A stretch of DNA of 64,000 nucleotides, taken from NCBI RefSeq assembly GCF_000379665.1, contig NZ_KB903359.1, forward strand, positions 159,998 through 223,997, in the 5' to 3' direction. This document shows, in pieces, positions 34,918 through 44,120 of the stretch (the first letter of the stretch is position 1; each line of letters opens with the position of its first letter). The notes under the pieces were generated by a model that worked only from the letters and a program-made list of their open reading frames with translations, searched no databases and was not told the DNA's origin. The position numbers and the translations under genes were made by a program. Source of the stretch: Butyricimonas synergistica DSM 23225 (lineage in GTDB: Bacteria; Bacteroidota; Bacteroidia; Bacteroidales; Marinifilaceae).

Positions 34918-35790
34918 TTATATAATGCTAGCCCTAATGTTACTAGGGGTTTTGCCTAATTCTTTTTTGCAAAATTTCGTGAATTGTGCAATGGTGCTGA
35001 ACTCGTTTTCGAAAGCGATCTGCTTGAAAGGCTTTCTAGTAGAGGTTATTTCGGCATGAATTATCTTGGCTCTTCCCGCTTTCATCCACTGGTAGGGCGT
35101 TTCACCGAAGATGTCCACGAACTTTTTGGCAAATTGTTTTGTCGATAGGTTCATGGCATCTGCTATTTCCTTTACTGTCCGGAAACGTTGACTGTTAAGT
35201 CGCACGTATTCCGAGAATATCGTGTCTTTTGTCAGTATTTGTTGAAAGAAATCGTGAATTTCCTCTTTCGAGTAGTAGGTACGCAAGAGTAAAAAGAATT
35301 CCTTGATCTTTAACTCAAAATAGTAATTACCGTCGATCCCGTCCCTGAGGCAATTGTTGATCCCATCCAGGAAATGCCACAAGTGCGAGTTGATCTGTAA
35401 CATATTTAGCTTCTTCATCCGGGATTTGCAATTTTTACCTGAAGCGATAGTTTTTAAATCAAATAGTTTTTCCACGGGATAATTGTCACATAACTTCAAA
35501 GGACCATGTAACCTGAACACCATAACAATAGCATTCACGGGTGCCCGATAGAAGTAACGTCCGCCGACAGGCAGGAATAGGATGTATCCTTTCTTGCTCT
35601 CGTGTTCGTGGAAATCCCCAAAAATGAATTTCAGGCGTCCTTCCATGAAGAATGCCACTTCATTGTGATGAAGTTCAAGACATCCTGTCGCTCCTTTCGG
35701 AATACGAACCATCTCTACCTGTGGCGAATTCGAGTTGTTCATTGTATGACAACTCGGATATTCTATTATTCCCTTGTTCATACCAGTCAT
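34918..35790 (-). CDS. AraC-family transcriptional regulator
   Basis: A 290-aa regulator next to the fimbrial operon. Residues 1 to about 150 resemble a cupin-type sensor domain (GCLELHHNEVAFFMEGRLKFIFG...GYILFLPVGGRYFYRAP). The C-terminal ~95 residues are a double helix-turn-helix: FRTVKEIADAMNLSTKQFAKKFVDIFGETPYQWMKAGRAKIIHAEI, then KPFKQIAFENEFSTIAQFTKFCKKELGKTPSNIR. Upstream and co-directional with the fimbrial genes, so a role in their control is likely (inference). Start at 35790 (MTGMNKG) is chosen; the frame opens at an ATG at 35844 whose extra residues look non-coding. Confidence 0.85.
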   Translation of the reverse strand: MTGMNKGIIEYPSCHTMNNSNSPQVEMVRIPKGATGCLELHHNEVAFFMEGRLKFIFGDFHEHESKKGYILFLPVGGRYFYRAPVNAIVMVFRLHGPLKLCDNYPVEKLFDLKTIASGKNCKSRMKKLNMLQINSHLWHFLDGINNCLRDGIDGNYYFELKIKEFFLLLRTYYSKEEIHDFFQQILTKDTIFSEYVRLNSQRFRTVKEIADAMNLSTKQFAKKFVDIFGETPYQWMKAGRAKIIHAEITSTRKPFKQIAFENEFSTIAQFTKFCKKELGKTPSNIRASII

Positions 35791-35844
35791 AATTATCTGT
35801 TGTTTCTTTAAAATTTTGGCACAACAATCCCTGTTCACGAACAT

Positions 35845-36400
35845 TTGTTGTTAAAATCCTACAAGCGTAATTTCCAAAAACTGTTAATTGTTACTTGTTT
35901 GTCTTTTAGCCATCCTGTACGCTAAATTATTCTCAAATGAATTTGCTATATTTGAATATTAATTTACCTCTACTGCATTTTAATGTTTTGGTGTGTATTT
36001 TACTTCCATTTTGTCCCTCCTTTCCGAAGTAAAAACATCACGTTTTTTAATTTCTTTCTCTTTTAAATTCATCCCGTGAAGCTGCCTTTTTGAAAGCATT
36101 TACGCGGTGTAATTATCTTCCCAATACAAAGTTATAAATAATAATGAATATCGCAATACATTGTATGGAATGAGAAAATTGGTAATCAGATAGTTGCGAA
36201 TACAGTGTTATTTTTATAAAAAAATGTATCTTGATTCGAATAGAATAAATATACAGTTTCGATTATTGATACAATTCCGGGTTAGGAGGGAAGAAAATGC
36301 TTTTTCCTTGTTTTAAATAAAAAAGCACTACCTTTGCTCCATATATGATAAAAGGTGATTTTTTTCAGTAGAACAATTATAAAAAGAGAGGAATTAAACC
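35845..36400. other. AT-rich gap between AraC regulator and NifX-like gene
   Basis: 556 bases of strongly AT-rich DNA without a credible gene. It contains the promoter of the NifX-like gene (36307-36336), a minus-strand TAACTTTG box (36127-36134) that could start a long AraC leader, and a plus-strand TATATTTG near 35948 with no gene after it. It could hold an unannotated RNA, but I see no strong structure. Confidence 0.5.
36307..36336 (+). promoter_or_regulatory. Promoter of the NifX-like gene
   Basis: CTTG (36307-36310), an 18-base spacer, and TACCTTTG (36329-36336) closely fit the Bacteroidetes TTTG-N19-TAnnTTTG promoter. The expected transcript has a leader of about 60 nt and an AGAGAGGAA ribosome-binding region before the ATG. 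Confidence 0.6.
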
Positions 36401-36760
36401 ATGAAGATTGCTGTACCAACGAGAGATAATATGGTAGACGACCATTTCGGACATTGCGAGTATTATACTTTATTTACTACCGACGATGCGAAGAACATCA
36501 CGGGGGTAGAAACTTTGCCATCCCCGCAAGGTTGTGGCTGTAAATCGGATATTGCAGCCGTGTTGCGTGAAAAAGGGGTTTCCGTTATGCTTGCCGGGAG
36601 CATGGGCGACGGCGCTTTGAATAAATTGAGCGAGCAAGGCATAAAAGTCCTTCGCGGCTGCAAAGGCGACGTGCGGAAAGTCACGGAAGGATACCTCAAA
36701 GGATTCTTGCTCGATTCGGGGGTTGCTTGCCATCACGAGTGCGGGGAGCACAAGGAATAA
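36401..36760 (+). CDS. NifB/NifX-family iron-molybdenum cofactor-binding-like protein
   Basis: A 119-aa cytoplasmic protein of the dinitrogenase iron-molybdenum cofactor-binding fold (NifX/NifB C-terminal/MTH1175-like). Seen here: MKIAVPTRDNMVDDHFGHCEYYTLFTTDD, the HFGHC signature, then AAVLREKGVSVMLAGSMGDGALNKLSEQGIKVLRGCKGDV. The C-terminus is Cys/His-rich (VACHHECGEHKE), which may bind metal or an Fe-S precursor. No nif gene is near. In non-diazotrophs these proteins have no settled role. Monocistronic, with its own promoter and terminator. Confidence 0.85.
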   Translation: MKIAVPTRDNMVDDHFGHCEYYTLFTTDDAKNITGVETLPSPQGCGCKSDIAAVLREKGVSVMLAGSMGDGALNKLSEQGIKVLRGCKGDVRKVTEGYLKGFLLDSGVACHHECGEHKE

Positions 36761-36887
36761 ATTTAAGTGTTAAAACGTTTTGTAGTATTTATAGATTATT
36801 CTATATTTGAAAAGTTTTAAATAGCAAGTCGTTTTTATACAAAAGATACCATAAAGACCAATAATGTTGCAAGGTGTTGATGGTGTG

Positions 36888-36930
36888 AGAGTAAGGAACT
36901 TGATTCAAGTCCTTACTCTTTATTTATTTT
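36888..36930 (+). terminator. Rho-independent terminator after the NifX-like gene
   Basis: AGAGTAAGG (36888-36896) pairs with CCTTACTCT (36911-36919); ACTTGA/TCAAGT extends the stem inward, with one bulged A. TTTATTTATTTT follows. It overlaps the last codons of the convergent CorC-type gene. Confidence 0.75.
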
Positions 36931-38184
36931 AACGAGTACCTTGTCGATTCGGGCACCGTCCATATCGACGATTTCCAGCTCAAAATTGTACCATACCAGT
37001 TTTTCTCCCGTGCGAGGGATGTGTTCCAGAATTTTTAAGATCAACCCGCTGAGCGTGTTGTAATAATGGTTCGTGTAGAGGAATTCCATGTCGAAATAAG
37101 CAAGAAAATCGTAGAACGGGCATTGACCGTCAACAAGATAAGTGCCGTTGTCACGTCGTATGATGTCTGGCTCCTCGCCAATCTCGGGTACGTCGCCAAT
37201 CAAGGCTTTCACGATGTCTTTCAACGTGACGATTCCCTCGATGCTCCCGAATTCATCCGTCACTAGCCCGTACTTGAGATGTCCTTGTTTCAAGTGTTCC
37301 AGGGCATTGTACACGCTTTGGTTCTGCGGGAAGTATTGCGGGGGACGTACAAGTGCTTTCAGGTTGAAGTTCGGGGCGTCGATCTTGCCGAAAAGGTCTT
37401 TCAAAAAGACAACCCCGACAATGTTATCCAGTTTGGTGTCCGACACGGGGTAAATTGTGTGCAAGTGCGTGTGAACGGTTTCACGAATTTTATCATTGGA
37501 GTCCGTGATGTCAAGCCACACGAGATCGCTGCGGTGGGTCATGATAGAAGCAATATCCCTGTCACCGAGGTTGAAGACGCGTTCCACGATATCCTGTTCT
37601 ACTTCTTGAATCTCACCTTCCGCGGTACTCTCCTGAATGATAGCCTTGATTTCTTCCTCGGTGATCTTGTTGTCATTCATTTTATTTAAACCCAAAATCC
37701 GCATCATGAGCGAGGTACTTGCTGAAAGCAACCACACGAAGGGAGAAGCTATCCGGGAGAGTATATCCATGGGGGCGGCGATGATCTTTGCCATGCGCTC
37801 GGCTGCCACCATACCGATGTGCTTGGGCACCAGTTCCCCGAAAATAAGGGTGAGATAAGTCACCACGATCACGATGATCGTTTTGGAAATAAGCAGGGCG
37901 TGGGGTTGCAATGGCTCTATTTTTTCTACCCACACGGCAAGGTCGCCAGCGAGAGCCTGCCCCGAGTAAAGACCAGTCAGTATACCGATCAGAGTGATAC
38001 CGATCTGGATCGTCGACAAGAAACGATCCGGTTCATTGGCGAGTTTCAATGCTCGCCGGGCGGATTTATTGCCCGTTCTGGCTTCCGTTTCCAGACGGGA
38101 TTTACGTGCCGATACCATGGCGATTTCCGACATGGCAAGTACTCCGTTTAATAAGATAAGCCCTATGATAATGAAAAATTCCAT
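36913..38184 (-). CDS. CNNM/CorC-family membrane protein with CBS domains
   Basis: A 423-aa protein: an N-terminal DUF21/CNNM membrane domain (residues 1 to about 190, with MSEIAMVSARKSRLETEARTGNKSARRALKLANEP), a CBS pair (IMTHRSDLVWLDI to VTLKDIVKALIGDVPE), and a C-terminal CorC/HlyC domain (DGQCPFYDFLAYFD to ELEIVDMDGARIDKVLV). The family is linked to Mg2+ or Co2+ efflux and Na+ exchange; older annotation calls it hemolysin. It is the last gene of a four-gene membrane operon, 2 bases after the antiporter gene. Confidence 0.92.
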   Translation of the reverse strand: MEFFIIIGLILLNGVLAMSEIAMVSARKSRLETEARTGNKSARRALKLANEPDRFLSTIQIGITLIGILTGLYSGQALAGDLAVWVEKIEPLQPHALLISKTIIVIVVTYLTLIFGELVPKHIGMVAAERMAKIIAAPMDILSRIASPFVWLLSASTSLMMRILGLNKMNDNKITEEEIKAIIQESTAEGEIQEVEQDIVERVFNLGDRDIASIMTHRSDLVWLDITDSNDKIRETVHTHLHTIYPVSDTKLDNIVGVVFLKDLFGKIDAPNFNLKALVRPPQYFPQNQSVYNALEHLKQGHLKYGLVTDEFGSIEGIVTLKDIVKALIGDVPEIGEEPDIIRRDNGTYLVDGQCPFYDFLAYFDMEFLYTNHYYNTLSGLILKILEHIPRTGEKLVWYNFELEIVDMDGARIDKVLVKINKE

Positions 38185-38186
38185 AT

Positions 38187-40460
38187 TTAATTGTTTGTGT
38201 TTTCTACATTAATTTGAGGTCGTATAATCAGAAGCGAAGGCAGTTTGGCAAACGTGTTCTGATCTTTCGATAATTTTTGGCAAGTGGCGTAGCTTAAAAC
38301 CAGCAGGCTTTCTTTTTCCCCGACGAGGGGATTGGTTGCCAAAGGTTCGTCCAGAATAAATTTAGCGGGATCCCGTTGCACAAAATCTTTTGTAATCCGG
38401 GTGAGTACGGATTCATTCGGGTGCTCGTTGATAAAGCAGATCCGGATAGTCATACTTTCTTCACCTAGCCGGGTTTGTGCGTAAGTGAAGAGGAAAAGAT
38501 CTGCTTCATTGTCCACCAGCAACAGGATGTAGGATGCATGCGTGAATCCCCGGTTGACAAAGATACCCACGGAGCAATCCACGTGCTCCATTATAGATTC
38601 CAGTTTCTGTCTTAGCAGCGTGCCCGGCAAATGCAGCGGGTGGTTTTTTAGTTGTTTCAGCCAGCGGGAAACCGTCGTGAACTTCTTCCCGAATGTTCCC
38701 GCCGGAACGTCGTTCCCCATCATAAATTGTTGCCCGGCACCCAGGAAAAGGTAATCCACATTTTCCTTCCGGGCTATTTTCACCATTTCGGGGATAAGGT
38801 GGTCTGTTACCTGATAGCGTTCCTGCACTTGTAGTTGCAATTGTTGCGCTTCTTCCCGCAAGGGAATGAAACTCTCCTGTTCGTACTCGTCCGCTTTTGC
38901 CGGGTTGAGGTCTGTGCCCAGCGTGAAGTGGTTTCCGATGATCTCGCTGGATTGCAAGCGGTGTCCCAACATCAAGTCGGCTATATTCAACAAGGTTCTT
39001 CCCGTTTCCGGTCGACCGAAAGAGAGCAACACTTTCTCCCGGTGTCCCCGGCTTTCCTTCTTTTTCGCGAATACCCGTTCGACGAGCGATAGCATCGGGG
39101 TTGCCATGAACGTGGTTAGCAGCGACATCAGCAGCAACACGACAAACATCTCCGAGGTGAGGATACCCATCTCGAACCCGATGTTGAGTGCCACGAGTTG
39201 CATCAGTCCCCGCGTATTCATCAGCGTTCCCACGATAAGGCTGTCTTTCCAACTTTCACCGACGGCACGGGCGGCAAGTGTACATCCCCCGAACTTCCCG
39301 GCTATGGCTACTACAATGAACAGCCCGCAGACGTACCACAATTCGGGCGTGTTAATCAAACCGATCTCCGTGTGCAAGCCCGAGAAGGCAAAGAACAGCG
39401 GAAGGAAGAACACGAGTGCGATGTCTTCTACTTTTTCCATCATCACTTTGCGAAACCCAATATTCGTGGGCATCACCACCCCGGCGATAAAAGCACCGAA
39501 AAGAGCGTGAATGCCTATAATCTCTGTCGTTACCGACGACAAAACAAGGATGATGAAAATGAACCCCACGAAAGCTTTGTTGATGACTTCCGAATATGCG
39601 TAGGTTTCCCCGATCTTTCGCAGGAAAGGACGCATCACGAGGAACATGAAGGTGATATAGACCAGCGTTAAACCGATGGTGTAGAGGGCGCTGATGAAAG
39701 ACCCGGCTTTGGCGAGGGCGATGACAATAGCCAGCAGGCACCATGCCGTCACGTCGTCGTTGGCTGCCGAGGCGATGGAAAGCATCCCCACGGAAGTTTT
39801 CGTCATGTTGCGTTCCTGCACGATGCGTGCCAGCACGGGGAATGCAGTGATACTCATGCATATCCCGATGAAAAGGGCGAAGGGCAGGAATTCTGTTTGT
39901 CCGGAAGCGTAATCCTCGTATACCCAGATAGCCGCCACCACACCCAAGAAAAAGGGCACGACGATGCCGGCATGGCTGATGACGAGCGTTTCGTTCAATT
40001 TGTTCTTTAATACACTGAAGTCCAGTTCCAAACCGATCACGAACATGAATAGTATCAACCCGATCTGGCTGAGCAGGTTGAGGTTGTCCAACGACTCGGC
40101 GGGAAACAGGTTTGCCGAGAATTCCGGGAAGAAGTATCCCAACAGGGAAGGACCGAGGACGATACCCGCCACGATCTCACCCATAACGCCCGGTTGCCCG
40201 AGGTATTTGAAAAGAAAGGAAAATAACCGGACCGTGAGCAAAATCACGATAATTTGTAACAACAAAATAGTCAGTGAATTTGTCATGTTGTCGGCGACGA
40301 TGTTGGCAAATAGCTCGAATGCCCCGATATTCGGGTTCATCGTGCCGTTTCCTGTCTGGTGGTCAAACCGCTCGCCCGAACAGAGGGCAAGGTAGATCAA
40401 CACCCCGAACACGGTAATCATCCCGAGATATATCCAGTAGTTTGTCCTGTTTCTTTTCAT
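38187..40460 (-). CDS. CPA2-family cation/proton antiporter with C-terminal Usp-like region
   Basis: A 757-aa protein. After one N-terminal helix (YLGMITVFGVLIYLALCSG) and a 60-residue link comes a CPA2 Na+(K+)/H+ exchanger domain of about 12 helices (YLGQPGVMGEIVAGIVLGPSLLGYFFPEF; ARIVQERNMTKTSVGMLSIASAANDDVTAWCLLAIVIAL with the ND pair; NTRGLMQLVALNIGFEMGIL). The last ~280 residues are soluble and resemble universal stress protein domains (VDYLFLGAGQQFMMGNDVPAGTFGKKFTTVSRWL). 21 bases after the Ca2+ ATPase gene. The transported ion is unknown. Confidence 0.9.
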   Translation of the reverse strand: MKRNRTNYWIYLGMITVFGVLIYLALCSGERFDHQTGNGTMNPNIGAFELFANIVADNMTNSLTILLLQIIVILLTVRLFSFLFKYLGQPGVMGEIVAGIVLGPSLLGYFFPEFSANLFPAESLDNLNLLSQIGLILFMFVIGLELDFSVLKNKLNETLVISHAGIVVPFFLGVVAAIWVYEDYASGQTEFLPFALFIGICMSITAFPVLARIVQERNMTKTSVGMLSIASAANDDVTAWCLLAIVIALAKAGSFISALYTIGLTLVYITFMFLVMRPFLRKIGETYAYSEVINKAFVGFIFIILVLSSVTTEIIGIHALFGAFIAGVVMPTNIGFRKVMMEKVEDIALVFFLPLFFAFSGLHTEIGLINTPELWYVCGLFIVVAIAGKFGGCTLAARAVGESWKDSLIVGTLMNTRGLMQLVALNIGFEMGILTSEMFVVLLLMSLLTTFMATPMLSLVERVFAKKKESRGHREKVLLSFGRPETGRTLLNIADLMLGHRLQSSEIIGNHFTLGTDLNPAKADEYEQESFIPLREEAQQLQLQVQERYQVTDHLIPEMVKIARKENVDYLFLGAGQQFMMGNDVPAGTFGKKFTTVSRWLKQLKNHPLHLPGTLLRQKLESIMEHVDCSVGIFVNRGFTHASYILLLVDNEADLFLFTYAQTRLGEESMTIRICFINEHPNESVLTRITKDFVQRDPAKFILDEPLATNPLVGEKESLLVLSYATCQKLSKDQNTFAKLPSLLIIRPQINVENTNN

Positions 40461-40481
40461 GGTTAATTAGTTTATATTTCC

Positions 40482-43418
40482 TCATTTCCCATCTTTCCTC
40501 CTTTTTATTGCCCTGAATATTTCGCCTACCCAGAGCACGAGTGAAGTGGATGCCGTGATCCATATCCATTCCGTCCACGAGAGGGGAACTGTCCGGAACA
40601 CGCTGCCCCCGAAGTTTACCACGAGGATTTGTCCCACGACAATGGCAAGCCCGACGGCGAGGAATCCTTCGCTCTTGAAGAGGTTCTTGAAGGCAGATTC
40701 GTTCGTGCCGAAGGTTTTAGCGTTAAACATATTCCAGAACTGCAACATCACGAACACCGTGAAGAATATCGTCAGGTTGTCCAGCCCTTCCGGCGTGGAA
40801 GCGTCGATGCCTCCTGCGTAGTGTGAAAGCACGTAGAGCAATCCCAGCAAGATGCCGACGAAGAGGATACCCGTGGCGAGAATCAGCGTCCTCATTTGGG
40901 GCACGATGATAAATGCGTTCGAATCTCTTGGTTTCCGTTTCATCACGTCCGGGCTGGGCGGAAGGGAAGCGAGAGCCCCGGCGGCAAAGGTATCCATGAT
41001 CAGGTTGACCCACAACATTTGCGTCACCGTGATCGGCAATTCGGAGCCGAACAGGGAACCTACCAGCACGATGATTAGGGCTGCCACGTTGATGGTCAGC
41101 TGGAACAGCACGAACCGTTGTATGTTCTGGTACACGGAACGTCCCCACATGACGGCAGAGGTGATGCTGCTGAACGAATCGTCGAGCAGGGTAATGTCAC
41201 TCGCCTCCTTGGCTACCGATGTACCGCTACCCATGGACAATCCCACGTGGGCGTGGTTAAGGGCGGGGGCGTCGTTTGTCCCGTCGCCGGTGACTGCCAC
41301 GATTTGTTTCTTCTGTTGTAATAGTTGTACTAACCGTTGTTTGTCTAGCGGGCGAGCCCGTGACATGATTTTCAGGTCGAGCACCCTGTCGAGGGCTTCC
41401 TCGTCAGTCAGAGCGGCAAATTCCACCCCGGTAATCAAATTGCGTTCCGTGTCTTTTTCCGTCCACAGCCCGATTTGCCGCCCGATCTCTTTAGCCGTTC
41501 CGGGCGTGTCGCCCGTTACCATCTTGACTTGGATACCTGCGTCGAAACAGCGGTGCACGGCGTCCGGCACGTCCGGACGGATGGGGTCGGATATGGCAAC
41601 GATGCCGAGGAAGGTCAATTCCGTGTTATACAATTGCCCGTCCTTGAAGTGCGATTCGTTGTCCTCTATGATCTGGTAAGCAAACCCGAGGGTACGCATG
41701 GCTTGATTCTGGTATTCCAGCAATTGTTTTTCGATTGTTGGTTGCTGGGAGGCGAGGGGCACGGGGGTGCCGTCCACGATCACATCCTTGCAGTGACCAA
41801 ACAGGATTTCAGAGGCACCCTTGACGTATAGTACCTTTTTCCCCAGCGCGGGCGATTGCACGAGGGTCGCCATGTATTTGCGTTCGGTGGAGAAGGTCAG
41901 TTGCTCTACCACCGTGACGCTTTCCCGCGCTTCCGCGTAGCTGATCCCTTGGTCGTTCAGCCACAGTAACAATGCCGCCTCGGTAGGATTGCCGAGCGTC
42001 TTCACCCTTTCCGGGTCACTGAAGTCCAAGAAGGCGGTCGTGTTCATCGCGATACCTTCCGCCAGAATCTTAGAATATTCATTATCGGATAATTGCCCGT
42101 CCTGCAACCCGTAGAAATTGGTCTGGTAGACGGTCATTTGATTCTGAGTCAGCGTGCCTGTTTTGTCCGTGCAGATCACGGTTGTGGCGCCCATCGTTTC
42201 GCAAGCGTGCATTTTTCGCACGAGGTTGTGCGATTTCAACATCTTCCGCATACTCAGCGCGAGGCTTAGGGTAACGCTCATGGGCAGACCTTCCGGCACG
42301 GTCACCACGATCAGTGTGACGGAAGCCATAAAGGCTGAAAGTATCTTTTTCCCCAACCCGAGGGGAATCCACGCGTGCGGGTCCCAGGGTTTTACACCGA
42401 ATGCCAGACCGATGGCGAGCATAACGGCTAACGCCACCAACCCGTAGAGAATCCAGCGTCCCCAGTTTCCTTCCCCGACAGCACGGGGGAGAGGTTTGTC
42501 TTTCCCTTGTAGTGCGTAAACGTCATATACCACGGGCATCCATACTTTGGTCAGCATGATGACAGCTGCAATGATAACGGCACCGATCAACCCTAGTTGC
42601 CCCAACCCGGGGGTGGGGTAAACCGGGTTGAAGAACAATCCTTTTATAAACAGTATCGTGAACATCAAGGCGGCTCCGCAGAAGCCGATGATCCCGATAA
42701 ACTTGGCAAGTGATTCGAGTTGCGTGTCAAGCGGGGTAGGTTCCTCGCTCTTCTCGGACGATTTCTCCGCCACCCGCCCGAATTCGGTAGCGTCACCGAC
42801 GGCGAGCACTTGCATCACCCCGTGACCGTCAGCCACGGTGGTACCCCGCATCACGTGGTTGGAGGGGTAGGTGGCTTCCATGCTGAATTCTGATTCGATC
42901 GTGGTCTTGTTGGCGATCGGTTCTCCCGTGAGGCTCGATTCGTTGACCTGCAACGAGAGCGCTTCCAGCAGTACCCCGTCAGCGGGAATCTCTTCGCCTT
43001 GCTCGAGGATCACGATGTCGTCGACCACAATGTCCTTCTTGGGCACCTCGTGCACGTTGCTGTTGCGGATGACTTTTATCAGCGTGTCGTCATTGACTTG
43101 GTTCAGCACGTCGAATTTCTTGTTGGCGTCCCACACGAACCACGTGGCAACGCCCGTTGCCAGCAGGATGGCTATGGCGATACCGATGGTTTCGGCTATC
43201 TCGACAATGCCTTCCGAGAAATACATTGCCGCGGCAATTCCCCCGGAGAGAAATACCGCTACCATTAATATACGAATAACCGGGTCTTCGAAATTCCCGA
43301 TAAATACCTGCCACAAGGAGTCCCTTTTCGGGGGAGTCAGTACGTTTGCCCCGTGCTTTTCACGACTTTCCTGTACTTGTTTATCGGTGAGTCCCGTGTA
43401 GTGTTTGCGTGATTCCAT
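40482..43418 (-). CDS. PMCA-type calcium-translocating P-type ATPase
   Basis: A 978-aa P2-type cation pump. Features in order: N-terminal cation-ATPase domain (HYTGLTDKQVQESREKHGANVL), actuator motif SSLTGEPIANKT, membrane motif VTVPEGLPMSVTLSLALSMRKM with PEGLP at the ion site, phosphorylation motif ICTDKTGTLTQNQM, KGASEILFG in the nucleotide domain, MVTGDTPGTAKEIG and VTGDGTNDAPALNHAHVGLSMG hinge. PEGLP with a long C-terminal membrane block ending LVLWVGEIFRAIKRRKDG fits plasma-membrane Ca2+ ATPases found in Bacteroides. It exports Ca2+ from the cytoplasm. One base after dedA. Confidence 0.93.
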   Translation of the reverse strand: MESRKHYTGLTDKQVQESREKHGANVLTPPKRDSLWQVFIGNFEDPVIRILMVAVFLSGGIAAAMYFSEGIVEIAETIGIAIAILLATGVATWFVWDANKKFDVLNQVNDDTLIKVIRNSNVHEVPKKDIVVDDIVILEQGEEIPADGVLLEALSLQVNESSLTGEPIANKTTIESEFSMEATYPSNHVMRGTTVADGHGVMQVLAVGDATEFGRVAEKSSEKSEEPTPLDTQLESLAKFIGIIGFCGAALMFTILFIKGLFFNPVYPTPGLGQLGLIGAVIIAAVIMLTKVWMPVVYDVYALQGKDKPLPRAVGEGNWGRWILYGLVALAVMLAIGLAFGVKPWDPHAWIPLGLGKKILSAFMASVTLIVVTVPEGLPMSVTLSLALSMRKMLKSHNLVRKMHACETMGATTVICTDKTGTLTQNQMTVYQTNFYGLQDGQLSDNEYSKILAEGIAMNTTAFLDFSDPERVKTLGNPTEAALLLWLNDQGISYAEARESVTVVEQLTFSTERKYMATLVQSPALGKKVLYVKGASEILFGHCKDVIVDGTPVPLASQQPTIEKQLLEYQNQAMRTLGFAYQIIEDNESHFKDGQLYNTELTFLGIVAISDPIRPDVPDAVHRCFDAGIQVKMVTGDTPGTAKEIGRQIGLWTEKDTERNLITGVEFAALTDEEALDRVLDLKIMSRARPLDKQRLVQLLQQKKQIVAVTGDGTNDAPALNHAHVGLSMGSGTSVAKEASDITLLDDSFSSITSAVMWGRSVYQNIQRFVLFQLTINVAALIIVLVGSLFGSELPITVTQMLWVNLIMDTFAAGALASLPPSPDVMKRKPRDSNAFIIVPQMRTLILATGILFVGILLGLLYVLSHYAGGIDASTPEGLDNLTIFFTVFVMLQFWNMFNAKTFGTNESAFKNLFKSEGFLAVGLAIVVGQILVVNFGGSVFRTVPLSWTEWIWITASTSLVLWVGEIFRAIKRRKDGK

Positions 43419-43419
43419 T

Positions 43420-44055
43420 TTATGATTTTGTGTTTGATTTGTTTTTTTTACGAATATTCTTCAAAATAAGATACCCGAAAAAGCAAAAACCTACGATTAA
43501 CATTGCGACAGATATTTCCGTGAAATACCTTTCCAGTAGCTCTTTTCGGGTGTATAAAAAATAGCCGGCAGTAGCGAGAACCAAGTTCCATATGCCACTT
43601 CCCGCTGCCGTGTAAAATATAAAACTGTTTAACGGCATTTTTACAATCCCTGCCGGGAGGGAGATAAAACTCCTTACCCCGGGAGTCAATCGCCCGATGA
43701 AGGTAGAACTTTTGCCGTATTTCAGGAAATATTGTTCGGATTTCTCTATTTTTTCTTTGCTTAGCCCGCATATCTTCCCCCTGCGTGATTCCGCCAGAGT
43801 GTAAATAAATTTCCGCCCGAGCGTGCAGGCTAACACATAATTAGCTAGTGCGCCGAGCACCGAGCCGATGGTGCTGAATACAACAACCAGAATGAAACTG
43901 AGCTCCCCGTTTGCAGCTTTCCAGGCTGCCGGGGGCACGATTAGTTCTGCGGGAAAAGGGATGATGGAACTCTCAATGGTCATACAGACGAGAACGCTCC
44001 AGTAGTTCACGTTATGCATATACCAATCGAGAATGGATTGAAGCCAATCGACCAT
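43420..44055 (-). CDS. DedA-family (SNARE-associated, VTT) membrane protein
   Basis: A 211-aa inner-membrane protein with the VTT/DedA domain. Recognised by ESSIIPFPAELIVPPAAW near the N-terminus, and FIGRLTPGVRSFISLPAGIVKMPLNSFIFYTAAGSGIWN, the F.GR..PG.R...S..AG signature. Recent work links DedA proteins to undecaprenyl-phosphate or phospholipid translocation; which applies here is unknown. First gene of the operon with the Ca2+ ATPase, antiporter and CorC-type protein. The C-terminal tail is Lys-rich. Confidence 0.9.
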   Translation of the reverse strand: MVDWLQSILDWYMHNVNYWSVLVCMTIESSIIPFPAELIVPPAAWKAANGELSFILVVVFSTIGSVLGALANYVLACTLGRKFIYTLAESRRGKICGLSKEKIEKSEQYFLKYGKSSTFIGRLTPGVRSFISLPAGIVKMPLNSFIFYTAAGSGIWNLVLATAGYFLYTRKELLERYFTEISVAMLIVGFCFFGYLILKNIRKKNKSNTKS

Positions 44056-44120
44056 ATTATTATTTCAGTTTACAATATCTTATATTCAATTAATTATACG
44101 TGCAGCAAGTATAATTCCCG

